NCBI GenBank assembly: GCA_951813515.1
Contig: OX638346.1
Span: 1,047,617 to 1,111,616 of the forward strand
Source of the DNA: an uncultured Pseudomonadales bacterium
GTDB lineage: Bacteria; Pseudomonadota; Gammaproteobacteria; Pseudomonadales; Azotimanducaceae
Direction: 5' to 3'
DNA length: 64,000 bases
A model generated the notes under the pieces. It was not told where the DNA came from. It was given only the letters and a program-made list of their open reading frames with translations, and did not search any database. Shown piece by piece: positions 1-8,115 of this stretch. The translations under genes were made by a program, and so were the position numbers. Each line of letters begins with the position of its first letter. The first letter of the stretch is position 1.

Positions 1-342
1 CAAGGCGAGCTGCGTCATTCGGTTGGCCACGTCACCAAGTTCGGGATCGTCCCTCGCCGCCATGATGGCCGCGGCACAGTCGGCGGCAAGCCAGGCGTTC
101 ATCGCGAGACGAATGGCTCGGTCCCGTTCTGCGGCAGGTCGCTCCAGCGCGCGCAGCAGGTCGGCGCGCGGATCCGCGCGTGCTGCCTGGTCCGATACGG
201 GAATCCCGCGCGTCGAGGAGTGTTTCCGGTCAGCGATCACCGGAGCAGAGTCCCGTACGCCCATCTGACCGACAAAGAACCCTACGGCAGCGGCGGCCAC
301 CGCGAGAAAAACAGCCATGAGAAGAAAAGTGGGGGTGCTCAT
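1..342 (-). CDS. Membrane-anchored hypothetical protein, N-terminal part (cut by window edge)
   Basis: The reading frame starts at an ATG at 342 and runs off the left edge of the window, giving 114 residues. It opens with a hydrophobic helix (MSTPTFLLMAVFLAVAAAAV), so it is probably inserted in the inner membrane with the rest periplasmic. It is a clear paralogue of the next gene: both have the phrase MNAWLAAD followed by IMA and a conserved MTQ(L/F)AL stretch, and both have the same anchor plus linker layout. Function is unknown. The two genes lie head to tail 51 bases apart, so they arose by tandem duplication and may be cotranscribed. Confidence 0.75.
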   Translation of the reverse strand, partial: MSTPTFLLMAVFLAVAAAAVGFFVGQMGVRDSAPVIADRKHSSTRGIPVSDQAARADPRADLLRALERPAAERDRAIRLAMNAWLAADCAAAIMAARDDPELGDVANRMTQLAL

Positions 343-393
343 ACCAACCTTCGACCTCTCAATGACATCGCCGCAATCATACGAAACGGCACC

Positions 394-1878
394 TCACTCT
401 TCGTCAGTGGCCGCCGTGATCCGGAAGGTGCTGAAAGTTGTCCTGACAGAGCCCGGCCCACGCATGCCGATTCGGCCTTCCCGCAACTCAAGCACGGCAT
501 CGCGATCAAAGCCATGGTCGCGTCCCAGACGCTGGGCCTCGTCATCGCTTTCCACAGCGCGCAGCAACCACCAGACCGATCCCTTGCGCACGTCCGGGTC
601 TTCTATCTCGTTGATCAAGTCGATGGCGCGATCCATGTCGAAGTCCGTGTCGGGACCCATCATCGAGGGTGCGATCGAGGCGATGGCATGATCCCGTGCC
701 CGGCCAGGCGCGAGGCCGCGTGCCCAGTCGAACGCGGACTCCGCATCGTCTTGCGCCCACATCCCGGCAACCATGGGCAACAGTTGACCGCGCACCGATT
801 CGTTCCCAATTCCGTCGATCAGGGCGACCGCAGCTTCAGGATCCCGGGACGCGAACCGCTGCGCCACGCTCATCATCAGGTTGGGGTAGGCTGGATCGTC
901 CTCGTATCGCGACACCCACGCCAGCACGTCGTCATTCGACATGCGCCCGGCCGTGCTCGCGAGCCCGGTCAAGAAGACATCACGTTTTCCGCCTGTCAAC
1001 GTATCCGCAAACGCGTTCGCCGCTTCGAAGTCGCTCCGTCCCCACCCCTGGGCCAGGCTGCTCAAGCTCTCTCCCGAGACCTGGGCGTCCTTCTGCGCGA
1101 GCCAGCGCGCCGCTTCCTCCGGGTCTGCGCTTGACCAGACAGCCACCAGCGCCTGAGTCGCGGGTTGCTTCAACCGTGCTGGCAGGTCTTGTATCAGCTC
1201 CGCCGCCGCTGCCGGGTCATCCGCAGCCACGCGGATCACCAGTTCGAACAACCGCTCGATCTGCTTCCGCATGCCCTGCTCCGCCAGGATAGACTCGAGT
1301 TCTGCGCGAGGATCCTGCCCGGCACGTTCGATCCGATCCACCTCCTTCAACACCGCACCGCCGAACATTGAGCCCGAAAGGCGCGTATTGACCATCCCGC
1401 GTGCCGCGTCGGGATCAAACATCGCCATGGCGCGTGCAGCCAACGCGACCGACTGTCGCCCATCGGGGATTCCCTCCAGAAGAGATGGGTCATCGACGAA
1501 CAGCTCCGGATACGCGAACAGGGCGAACTGCGTCATCCGGGCGGTCAGCTCACCAAGCTGAGGATCGCCCCGCACGGCCATGATTGCCGTCGCTCCGTCG
1601 GCGGCGAGCCACGCGTTCATCGCGACACGAATGGCACGGTTCCGTTCTGCGGGAGGTTGCTGCAGCGCATGCAATAGCTGAGCGCGTGGATTCGAGGCCG
1701 CCGCCTCGTCTGCTGCCGCAAATTCATATTTCGGGAAGGTAGCGGTAGCGGTCCGCTCAGAGATCAAAGAGGAATGGTCGTCCGGCACGCTGGCTCGGCC
1801 GGCAAAGAAGCCTATGGCAGCGGCGGCCACCGTGAGAACAACAACGGCGACCGTCAGAACGATAGTGGAGGTCCCCAT
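394..1878 (-). CDS. Membrane-anchored helical-repeat hypothetical protein
   Basis: This is a 494-residue protein with an N-terminal transmembrane helix (about residues 5-28, rich in V, A and L) followed by a long alpha-helical region. Residues 70-460 show recurring phrases such as DPxAA, WA(Q)xD and AxxFAxxxP, which suggests HEAT/TPR-like helical repeats exposed to the periplasm. No catalytic motif was found. The upstream neighbour is the PhyH operon on the same strand, separated by a strong terminator at 1969-2001, so this gene probably has its own promoter. The gene downstream is its tandem paralogue. A scaffold or interaction role is only a guess. Confidence 0.7.
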   Translation of the reverse strand: MGTSTIVLTVAVVVLTVAAAAIGFFAGRASVPDDHSSLISERTATATFPKYEFAAADEAAASNPRAQLLHALQQPPAERNRAIRVAMNAWLAADGATAIMAVRGDPQLGELTARMTQFALFAYPELFVDDPSLLEGIPDGRQSVALAARAMAMFDPDAARGMVNTRLSGSMFGGAVLKEVDRIERAGQDPRAELESILAEQGMRKQIERLFELVIRVAADDPAAAAELIQDLPARLKQPATQALVAVWSSADPEEAARWLAQKDAQVSGESLSSLAQGWGRSDFEAANAFADTLTGGKRDVFLTGLASTAGRMSNDDVLAWVSRYEDDPAYPNLMMSVAQRFASRDPEAAVALIDGIGNESVRGQLLPMVAGMWAQDDAESAFDWARGLAPGRARDHAIASIAPSMMGPDTDFDMDRAIDLINEIEDPDVRKGSVWWLLRAVESDDEAQRLGRDHGFDRDAVLELREGRIGMRGPGSVRTTFSTFRITAATDEE

Positions 1879-1968
1879 ACCATCACCTTACCTCCCGCTC
1901 GTGCCATTCGATCATCCACGAGCGAGGATGCGACCAAAAAACGCGTGCCCTCATTCGCGTGCGCCAAC

Positions 1969-2001
1969 CAAAAAACAGCCCGCACCGCGCGGTGTGGGCT
2001 G
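1969..2001 (-). terminator. Rho-independent terminator of the PhyH operon
   Basis: On the minus strand an 11-bp GC-rich stem (CAGCCCACACC pairing with GGTGCGGGCTG, one mismatch, loop GCGC) is followed directly by six T. It lies about 50 bases after the stop of the dioxygenase gene that ends at 2054 and separates that operon from the hypothetical gene downstream. Confidence 0.8.
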
Positions 2002-2053
2002 CTTTCCTTTCCTGTGTCGCGCCCCACGTGATGCAGAGGACGCCCATGTCGGC

Positions 2054-3112
2054 TTAGTGGTAGGGGTCGCTCTTGTTCCGCGTTCTTACGCCGTGGGCCT
2101 TTTCATAAGCGTCGATGTACTGGTCCGCTCTCGCCGTATACGAAACGCGGTCACCCTGGGTCGAGTAGCCGGGGACACACCCCTGCTGCAACACCATCGC
2201 GACCCGCGGCCCATACTTGTCGATCAGATCCTCAAGCATCTCCTCGGGAATCTTGTCGATGAAGTCCTCCAGCGGGCGCATGAACGGCCGGTTGAAGTAG
2301 ACGGTCACGCTGACGCGGATTCCGGGCGCGGTGCGATTGAACGCGCCATGCCAGGCGTTGCCATGCCAGATGACGATTGAACCCGCCGGGGCATCGCATG
2401 CGACGGCCTGCTCGCTGCCGCCCTGCTCATAGGGAAGCAGGGTCTTCTCGTCGCCGATCGGGTTGCGGTTCCACCTATGACTACCCGGTACGAGGCATGT
2501 GGCACCGTTCTCACGATTGAAGTCGGTCAACAGGTACGTGCATTGCGCCGCATAGGCCTGCTGCGGCAACGGCGACGGCATTCCACCGCAGTCCGTGTGC
2601 AGCGGGAAGTTGCTCTTGCAGGGCCCCTTCATCCAGCAGCCCATGTTCGATAGCACCGCGCTGTAGCCCAGCAGGTAGGTGACCATCGCGAGCATCGCCG
2701 GGTTCATCAAAGCCTCCGCGAACACCGGGTCCTCGTAGAAGATCGAGTGCATCCGATCCCCGAAGGGCGAATCCTCCTTGCCGAGGTCAGCCGGTGATTT
2801 GAGCGCTGGCGTCTGGTCGTTCAACTGGGACCGGCCGTACCGCTCGTTCTTGGCGCCGTAAAGAAATTTGGGTTGATAGGCATGCGTCGCGCCGGTTTGC
2901 AGATCGGGGCGCTCTCCGTTGCGCTTCTCCGCGAGGTCCACCAGCGCATTGAGCATTCGCTCCGCGAGGTTGTTCGGATTCGCGATCTCCGGCGGGAGCG
3001 TGCAAAAACCGTCGTGGTCCATATCCGCGACGTACTTCTCCAGCCCCATTTCACTGATTTCGTCCCATATTCGGTCGCGGGGTGCGGCCGCAATTTCTGC
3101 TACTGCTGCCAT
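2054..3112 (-). CDS. Phytanoyl-CoA dioxygenase (PhyH) family protein
   Basis: A 352-residue member of the Fe(II)/2-oxoglutarate dioxygenases of the PhyH type, which hydroxylate small substrates using O2 and 2-oxoglutarate in the cytoplasm. The iron-binding H-x-D is visible at about H172/D174 (LHTDCGG). The distal His lies in IWHGNAWHGAF (about H250/H255), and an Arg about 11 residues later (GIRVSV) would bind 2-oxoglutarate. The start is supported by a strong GGAGGA Shine-Dalgarno 7 bases upstream. It is the last gene of a five-gene minus-strand set and is paralogous to the PhyH at 4455-5495, sharing the IWxEI...EKY.AD opening. The substrate cannot be told from sequence. Confidence 0.9.
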   Translation of the reverse strand: MAAVAEIAAAPRDRIWDEISEMGLEKYVADMDHDGFCTLPPEIANPNNLAERMLNALVDLAEKRNGERPDLQTGATHAYQPKFLYGAKNERYGRSQLNDQTPALKSPADLGKEDSPFGDRMHSIFYEDPVFAEALMNPAMLAMVTYLLGYSAVLSNMGCWMKGPCKSNFPLHTDCGGMPSPLPQQAYAAQCTYLLTDFNRENGATCLVPGSHRWNRNPIGDEKTLLPYEQGGSEQAVACDAPAGSIVIWHGNAWHGAFNRTAPGIRVSVTVYFNRPFMRPLEDFIDKIPEEMLEDLIDKYGPRVAMVLQQGCVPGYSTQGDRVSYTARADQYIDAYEKAHGVRTRNKSDPYH

Positions 3113-3224
3113 GACTTTCCTCCTCCAGTCTCCATGATCTGGATTCTACAACTAATCTTGCACTCCACGCTTGGATGGTGTAGCACGCGATTGCTGCTCC
3201 TGCGAACAGGTCCGCGCTCACCTC

Positions 3225-3590
3225 TCAGGAGCAGTCTCGCTCCGCAAATTTCCACCTGCCGTCGACGCGTTTCATCGTATTGCGGTACTGGCCTCTGCCA
3301 CCGACTTCATTGCCCCGTACGAATATGGACTCGACCAGCATGGTGGCGTCGTCGCCGTCACCTTCGATCAGGAAATTCGTTGTCCAGTGCTGGCCGCCGG
3401 GCGGGCCGAAGGATCGGATGAATTCAATCAGTGCTTCACGACCACGAACGTCGTGATTCGGCGGTGCGAAGAACCTGCCTTCTTCGGTGAACGTGTCGGC
3501 CCAGGCTTCGGCATCCCGGCGGTCGATGGCGTGGTTGTAACGTGCGACCAGTTCGATCATTTCCATGCGGTCTTCGGCGGTCAGCGGCAT
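3225..3590 (-). CDS. SnoaL-like (NTF2 fold) protein, single domain
   Basis: A 121-residue protein matching the SnoaL_4/nuclear-transport-factor-2 fold: an opening helix MIELVARYNHAIDRRD, then the DTFTEEGRFF strand, HWTTNFLIEGDGD, and a closing strand with VDGRWKF. Such domains act as small lyases, isomerases or ligand binders. It has an AGGGAG ribosome site before the ATG. It closely resembles the C-terminal half of the neighbouring double-domain gene (both carry HWTTN.(I/L)IEG), which points to local duplication. It lies between that gene (17 bases) and the PhyH gene (112 bases) on one strand and is likely cotranscribed. Confidence 0.85.
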   Translation of the reverse strand: MPLTAEDRMEMIELVARYNHAIDRRDAEAWADTFTEEGRFFAPPNHDVRGREALIEFIRSFGPPGGQHWTTNFLIEGDGDDATMLVESIFVRGNEVGGRGQYRNTMKRVDGRWKFAERDCS

Positions 3591-3607
3591 TGCAATCTCC
3601 CTTGGCC

Positions 3608-4408
3608 CTATTGAGGTGCTCGATCAACCACGACATAGCGGCTCGCGATGCGCCACTCACCGTCGACCTTCCTGTAGGTGTCGCTATAGGTACCCGTCGC
3701 TGCCACCGCTTTCTGGTAGTAGACCGCGAAGTACATGATCCCCTTCGCTTGCGTGCTCGTGCCTTCGATGATGTGGTTGGTGGTCCAGTGCAGCGAGTCC
3801 TGGGGATCGGCCGCGCCGCGCAGCTTCCGAATGAACTCCTCCCGGCCAACGGTCCTTTCGCCCCCCTCGTACTCGTAGACGGCGTCGTCCGTGTAGCAAT
3901 CCGCCCGTCCTTCGGGATCCCGATGATCGACGGTCCGGCCGGCCCGATGGATCACGTCCATGATCGCCACCCGGTCCGCCGCGCCGAGCGACCCGTCGTC
4001 TTCGGTTTCCGCTCCAGATCGCGTAGGTTCGATGTTTTCGTAACGCTGATGCACGATTTGCCACCGGCCGTCGCGTTGCTTCGACAGCCTGCTCACAAAG
4101 TTCCCCGACACACGCAGTCCGCCGCCCTTCTCGACGACCGCAACCGAGGCGGTGCAGCCCGCCGTGCCGCCGTCTCCATCGATTGCCAGGCTGTTGACCA
4201 GGTGCCGCCTCGGCGCGCGCGGGCGAACCGGGCGCTCCGCGTCCGCGATCTGCGCCCTGCCGCGGGCCTGCCAGGAGCCCGCGATCTCTAGGATGCCGTC
4301 GGGCGCGAACAACGCGGCTATGGCATCGCAATCTCTCGCATCCGACGCGTGGAAATACCGCGCCAGCAGTTCCGAAATGGCGAAACGGTCTTCAAGGGAC
4401 AGAGGCAC
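3608..4408 (-). CDS. Tandem double SnoaL-like (NTF2 fold) protein
   Basis: A 266-residue protein that contains two NTF2/SnoaL folds in a row. Domain 1 (about residues 1-130) opens with FAISELLARYFHASDARD and domain 2 (about 145-262) with VAIMDVIHRAGRTVDHRD. Domain 2 contains HWTTNHIIEGTS and ends in VDGEWRIASRY. The start is a GTG preceded by GGGAGGA. A single NTF2 domain usually dimerises, so a covalent pair may mimic that dimer. It sits in the PhyH operon with a 46-base gap to the second PhyH gene. Function in modifying the dioxygenase product or substrate is an inference from the context only. Confidence 0.85.
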   Translation of the reverse strand: MPLSLEDRFAISELLARYFHASDARDCDAIAALFAPDGILEIAGSWQARGRAQIADAERPVRPRAPRRHLVNSLAIDGDGGTAGCTASVAVVEKGGGLRVSGNFVSRLSKQRDGRWQIVHQRYENIEPTRSGAETEDDGSLGAADRVAIMDVIHRAGRTVDHRDPEGRADCYTDDAVYEYEGGERTVGREEFIRKLRGAADPQDSLHWTTNHIIEGTSTQAKGIMYFAVYYQKAVAATGTYSDTYRKVDGEWRIASRYVVVDRAPQ

Positions 4409-4454
4409 GGTTCCTCCCGGTGGTGTCAGGGGCAGAGCACGACGCAGCCGCGAT

Positions 4455-5495
4455 TCAGTTGTAGACGTCGTCCTTCGGCCGGAATCGCACGCCGGACTCC
4501 TTCGCGTAGGCGGCGTTATGTTTCTCCGCCCGCGCGTCCTTGTCCCAGCCGTCGTCCTGGTTCCGATAGCCGGCCGCGACTCCCTGCTGTGTCAGAATCC
4601 CGAAACGCGGCGGATGCCGGTCGAGCATTTCCTGGGGGATGATGTCGCGCAGGTCCTCCTGCGTGCGCATGAAGTCGCGGGCCATGTAGTTCGCCACGCT
4701 CACGCGCAGTCCGGGCGCCCTGCGGTTGTAGGCGCCGTGCCAGGTATTCCCGTGCCAGATCAGCAGGGATCCGGCCTTGGCCTCGACCGGCACCACGGCC
4801 GGGTTGCCGAAGTCGCCCGGATTGGCGGGCACGATGCACTCGTCGCCGACCGGCTGGCGGCACCACTTGTGGCTGCCCGGCACGAACGCGGTCGCGCCTT
4901 TCTCCCGATCGAAGTCGGTCAGTACATAGGTGCATTGGCATACGAAGGGGAACGGTCCCAACAGTTCGTCGGGGACCGACATGTCCGTGTGCAGGTTGAA
5001 CGTGCTCCTGTTCGGCCCCCGCATCCAGCAGCCCATGGACGACAGTGTCACGCTGTAGCCGCACATGTACGTCGCAATCGCCAGCAGCACCGGGTTCATG
5101 AGGCCCTCTTCGAAAACTGCGTCCTCAAACAGGATCGAGTTCATCAGGTCGCCGTGGGGCGAGTCGGCATCGTAGGCGGCAGCCTTTTCCAGCCCCAGTT
5201 TGAGCTTGCGATCCCTTCGCGTCTGAAAGGAATCGAATCCCGATTGGTAGGGCGTCATGCTCGCGTGGGTGGAGCCCCCTTCGAAATCCGGCCGCTCTCC
5301 GTTTCGCCGCTCGGCGACATCGAGACAGGCCTGGAGCATCCGCTCCGCGAGGCCCTTCGGCATGGCGATCTCGGGCGGGATCACCGTATAGCCGTTGGCA
5401 TCGAGATCCGCGATGTATTCCTCGATGCCGAGCCGGACAATCTCGTTCCATATGCGATCCCGGGAAGTCGGAGTCTCGGTTGCTGCTTCGGCCAT
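4455..5495 (-). CDS. Phytanoyl-CoA dioxygenase (PhyH) family protein, second paralogue
   Basis: A 346-residue Fe(II)/2-oxoglutarate dioxygenase. The metal motif is LHTD at about H169/D171, with the distal His in IWHGNTWHGAYNR and the oxoglutarate-binding Arg in GLRVSV. It resembles the protein at 2054-3112 along its whole length, including MGCWM(K/R)GP and TDF(N/D)RE.GAT. A GGGGGAC ribosome site precedes the ATG. Two paralogous dioxygenases in one operon suggest successive hydroxylations or two related substrates; that is inference. Confidence 0.9.
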   Translation of the reverse strand: MAEAATETPTSRDRIWNEIVRLGIEEYIADLDANGYTVIPPEIAMPKGLAERMLQACLDVAERRNGERPDFEGGSTHASMTPYQSGFDSFQTRRDRKLKLGLEKAAAYDADSPHGDLMNSILFEDAVFEEGLMNPVLLAIATYMCGYSVTLSSMGCWMRGPNRSTFNLHTDMSVPDELLGPFPFVCQCTYVLTDFDREKGATAFVPGSHKWCRQPVGDECIVPANPGDFGNPAVVPVEAKAGSLLIWHGNTWHGAYNRRAPGLRVSVANYMARDFMRTQEDLRDIIPQEMLDRHPPRFGILTQQGVAAGYRNQDDGWDKDARAEKHNAAYAKESGVRFRPKDDVYN

Positions 5496-5563
5496 GACTG
5501 TGTCCCCCTATACGATGTGCTACATCCTACACCCGTGACCAATGGGTCACGGTCGCCTGCCGC

Positions 5564-6118
5564 TCACAGTTCACGAATCCGCAAGGAACGAAACTCGAGT
5601 GCGCCGGTTTCCCCCTGGATGCCGATGTGACCGGAAGCATTCGTGATGTTGTCGGCCTGCAACAGCTCCACGCCGTTCAACGCCGTGGTGACCCTATCGC
5701 CAACAGCTCTGATGAAAAGCGTCTGCCATTCTCCTGTCGGTCTCGACGTCTCTCGCGCCAGCGCATCGTTGTAGTTGGTTTCGCCGGCGGGCGTTCCATG
5801 ACGGAAAAGCGCGCCTACGGGTGGATACGGGCTGCCGCCGAGCGGGTTCAGCATCTGCACTTGGTAACAGCTATCGGGCCAGCCCCGCGAAAACGGCTCC
5901 GTCCCCATGACCCGAATGAAAATGCCGCTGTCGGCATCATCGGTCATGAAACGAAACTCGACCTCGAGCTCGAAATCCGCGTACTCGCTATCCGACTTGA
6001 GCCATCCGTCGGGCTCCTCAACCACGAGCACGCCGTCGACGATCGTGAAGTTGTCGTGTTCCGTGTCCTTGATCGTCCATCCGTCAAAAGTGCCGGAGAA
6101 AAGTTCTGTGTAACTCAA
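5564..6118 (-). CDS. DUF1080 / 3-keto-disaccharide hydrolase-type lectin-fold protein
   Basis: A 184-residue concanavalin-like beta-sandwich of the DUF1080 family. Diagnostic phrases are LFSGTFDGWTIKD near the N-terminus, ADFELEVEFRF, SGIFIRV, and a closing GHIGIQGETGALEFRSLRI. The family includes 3-keto-glycoside hydrolases and carbohydrate-binding proteins. No signal peptide is evident, so it is probably cytoplasmic. The best in-frame start is TTG at 6118, because no ATG lies upstream in frame. It is the first gene of the minus-strand operon. Its sugar connection hints that the PhyH/SnoaL products act on a glycoside-like compound. Confidence 0.8.
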   Translation of the reverse strand: MSYTELFSGTFDGWTIKDTEHDNFTIVDGVLVVEEPDGWLKSDSEYADFELEVEFRFMTDDADSGIFIRVMGTEPFSRGWPDSCYQVQMLNPLGGSPYPPVGALFRHGTPAGETNYNDALARETSRPTGEWQTLFIRAVGDRVTTALNGVELLQADNITNASGHIGIQGETGALEFRSLRIREL

Positions 6119-6212
6119 GTGCAGCGTGCCCGGTAGTTCCCCAAAGAGACGATGCTACTACGAAACAAAAACCCCGTTCACTTCGCCGAAAGCATGTGTG
6201 ATATTCGTACAC

Positions 6213-6380
6213 ATGCTCATGAAACAACAGCAACCTTCCGATCCCCTGGAGTCGACTGCCGACCTTGACGCCTTCTTTCGTACCTGCGACGCGTTCGAGG
6301 GTCCCATGGTGGAACCCGATTGGGAGGAGCACCTGATGGTGATCAATGAAACCCTTGAACGCGGTGGCTCGAAAACGTGA
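6213..6380 (+). CDS. Small antitoxin-like protein of a decayed VapBC pair
   Basis: A 55-residue reading frame starting at ATG 6213 (a second ATG is at 6219). The C-terminal phrase EPDWEEHLMVINETLERG resembles the toxin-binding tail of antitoxins encoded upstream of PIN-domain toxins. Its stop TGA overlaps the GTG of a PIN-toxin remnant (6377-6418), the usual coupling of such operons. The DNA-binding N-terminal domain of a normal antitoxin is missing, so this is a leftover or a minimal antitoxin. No clear ribosome site is seen. Confidence 0.5.
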   Translation: MLMKQQQPSDPLESTADLDAFFRTCDAFEGPMVEPDWEEHLMVINETLERGGSKT

Positions 6381-6418
6381 CTTTCGTTAACACGAACGTG
6401 CTCATGTCACCAGACTGA
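6377..6418 (+). pseudogene. PIN-domain toxin remnant (first 13 codons)
   Basis: GTG at 6377 overlaps the upstream stop (GTGA) and encodes VTFVNTNVLMSPD followed by TGA. This matches the start of VapC-type toxins (typically FVDTNVL), but the first catalytic Asp is Asn and the frame ends after 13 codons. The rest of the toxin is absent: the next 8 bases lead straight into the 3' end of the oppositely oriented VapC gene. Confidence 0.6.
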
Positions 6419-6426
6419 AGAGTCGT

Positions 6427-6825
6427 TCAATCCGTCGCCCGCAAACGGCTCAATTGGCCGGGCCATTCGAGAAGCCGATGGTCAGCGGTCACCAGTTGGT
6501 GGCCCTTAAGCGCAGTGGCAACGATCAGCCGGTCGGCGGGGTCGCCGTGCAGGTCTTGCAGAACTCCCGCCCGGATTCCCACCTCGCCGTCGATCGCGAT
6601 CTCGACCAGGCCCTCGTCAAGCAAGCTCGTGCGCCATGCGCCGATGTCAGCCGACAGCGAAAGCCGCCTCTTGTTCACCAGCATCGCGACCTCCCAGAAC
6701 GTGATCGCCGATACGGCTGCTTCACCGCTGGCCCAGGAACGATTTAAGGCTTCTCGCGTCTGCTCACCAATCCTGCGGTCATCGGACAGCAGCCAGATCA
6801 GGACGTGGGTGTCGAGAAGGATCAT
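6427..6825 (-). CDS. VapC-type PIN-domain ribonuclease toxin
   Basis: A 132-residue PIN-domain toxin, a Mg-dependent RNase. The acidic active site is visible: Asp5 in MILLDTHVLIW, Glu in ITFWEVAML, and the Asp of DPADRLIVATA with TADHRLL near the end. The start at 6825 is chosen because ATG overlaps the antitoxin TGA (ATGA), giving translational coupling, and places LLDTHVL at the N-terminus as in the family. It is paired with the Phd/YefM antitoxin immediately upstream. Confidence 0.92.
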   Translation of the reverse strand: MILLDTHVLIWLLSDDRRIGEQTREALNRSWASGEAAVSAITFWEVAMLVNKRRLSLSADIGAWRTSLLDEGLVEIAIDGEVGIRAGVLQDLHGDPADRLIVATALKGHQLVTADHRLLEWPGQLSRLRATD

Positions 6826-7103
6826 GGATCCAATACGCGATCCGGGTCGGCCTCGGCCTCCCATACGACGCCTGTCGGCTCGACGATGTCGCCCAGTATC
6901 CGAATCTTGTCCCGATCACGTCCGAAGGGCGCTCTCGGCTTTTTCCGGTAGGGCACTAGTCGGGAGATCGGACGCCCGTTCTTGGTAATGACGATCTCCC
7001 CGCCCGTTTCCGCAACCTCGTCCATCAGCTTCAGACACTTGGCCTTGAACTCCGACGCCTTCACGGTTTGGCTGACGCCTGCTTCGCTGCCGTCTTCTTT
7101 CAT
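6822..7103 (-). CDS. Phd/YefM-family antitoxin
   Basis: A 93-residue antitoxin. The N-terminal DNA-binding part has the typical VKASEFKAKCLKLMDEV, followed by GGEIVITKNGRPISRLVPYR. The C-terminal tail from about residue 60 would wrap around the PIN toxin. Its stop overlaps the VapC start. Family members repress their own promoter together with the toxin, and a 14-bp palindrome lies just upstream (7146-7159). Confidence 0.92.
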   Translation of the reverse strand: MKEDGSEAGVSQTVKASEFKAKCLKLMDEVAETGGEIVITKNGRPISRLVPYRKKPRAPFGRDRDKIRILGDIVEPTGVVWEAEADPDRVLDP

Positions 7104-7138
7104 GGCATTTTCTAGTACATCGGCTTTCGGTGGCGGTT

Positions 7139-7159
7139 ATTGTACATGGTCATGACCAT
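7139..7159 (-). promoter_or_regulatory. Promoter -10 and palindromic operator of the toxin-antitoxin operon
   Basis: A perfect 14-bp palindrome (ATGGTCATGACCAT, 7146-7159) lies directly upstream of a -10-like TACAAT (minus strand, 7144-7139), about 36 bases before the antitoxin ATG. An operator that fills the -35/-10 spacer is what Phd/YefM autorepression requires. The -35 hexamer is poor. Role is inferred from position. Confidence 0.5.
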
Positions 7160-7261
7160 AGTCATATTGTCGTGACTCGACGGTAATCCTTTGGGCTGAG
7201 CCAACTCTGATAAGCTGACGGCGGAATCTCGTTCCAGTCCGATGCTTGTGGGAGGAGCAGC

Positions 7262-8068
7262 ATGAGCGCCGTTGAGCAAGCCGCTGACCTGGACGTTCGG
7301 CCTTTGACCGGCGCCCTGGGTGCGGAAGTGCGAGGCCTGGATGTGGAGACCCTCGACGACGAGGGTTTCGCCACCGTGCACGCGCTGCTGCTGGAATACA
7401 GCGCTCTCGCACTACACGGACAGGGACACCTCACGGTGCCCAAACTTCGGGAGTTCGGCTTGCGCTGGGGCAAGCTCGACGTGCACGGGTTCACGCCCTT
7501 CCAGGGGTTCGACGACGTGCTGCAGATTCGGGCCGATCCTGATCGCCCCCTGGTCACCGAACAATGGCACGCGGACGCCACCTGGCAGGAACTTCCCCCG
7601 AAGATCACGATGCTCCTTGCCCGGAGATTACCCGCAGTGGGCGGTGACACGATGTTCGCGTCCCAGTACAAGGCCTACGAAGATCTCTCCGACGCGATGA
7701 AGGCGTTCCTGGACCCGCTGGACGTCGAGCACGACGGCCGGATCATCGACCCGACGCTCACCAACAAGTCCGTGACGCATCCGCTTGTGATCCGACATCC
7801 GGAAACGGGCAGGAAGGCGATCTTCGTGAACCTGAACTACGCCCAGCGCGTCGTGCAGCTCGAAGCCCACGAGAGCCGGGCGCTGCTCGACTTCCTGTTC
7901 CTGCACTGCTCCCGCAACCGGTACCAGGCGCGCTTTCGCTACGAGCCCGGCACGTTGGTCATCTGGGACCAGCGATGTCTGCTGCATGCCGGGGCCGCCG
8001 ATTTCATCAACGAGGTGCGAGAGCTGCATCGCATCGCGGTGATGTGCGACGAGCGGCCGTCGCGCTGA
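7262..8068 (+). CDS. TauD/TfdA-family Fe(II)/2-oxoglutarate dioxygenase
   Basis: A 268-residue dioxygenase of the TauD/TfdA clan. The opening LTGALGAEVRGLDV is typical. The iron ligands are H103/D105 (QWHADATW) and H242 (DQRCLLHAGAADF), with an Arg 11-15 residues later (ELHRIAV). A strong GGGAGGAG site lies 5 bases before the ATG. Family members oxidise taurine, 2,4-D, carnitine precursors and other acids; the substrate here is unknown. It is divergent from the toxin-antitoxin operon and convergent with the MFS gene that ends 47 bases downstream, so it appears monocistronic. Confidence 0.9.
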   Translation: MSAVEQAADLDVRPLTGALGAEVRGLDVETLDDEGFATVHALLLEYSALALHGQGHLTVPKLREFGLRWGKLDVHGFTPFQGFDDVLQIRADPDRPLVTEQWHADATWQELPPKITMLLARRLPAVGGDTMFASQYKAYEDLSDAMKAFLDPLDVEHDGRIIDPTLTNKSVTHPLVIRHPETGRKAIFVNLNYAQRVVQLEAHESRALLDFLFLHCSRNRYQARFRYEPGTLVIWDQRCLLHAGAADFINEVRELHRIAVMCDERPSR

Positions 8069-8115
8069 TTCTGGTCGATCCGCTGCGCTTGACTTAACCG
8101 CTGACCGGCGACCGA

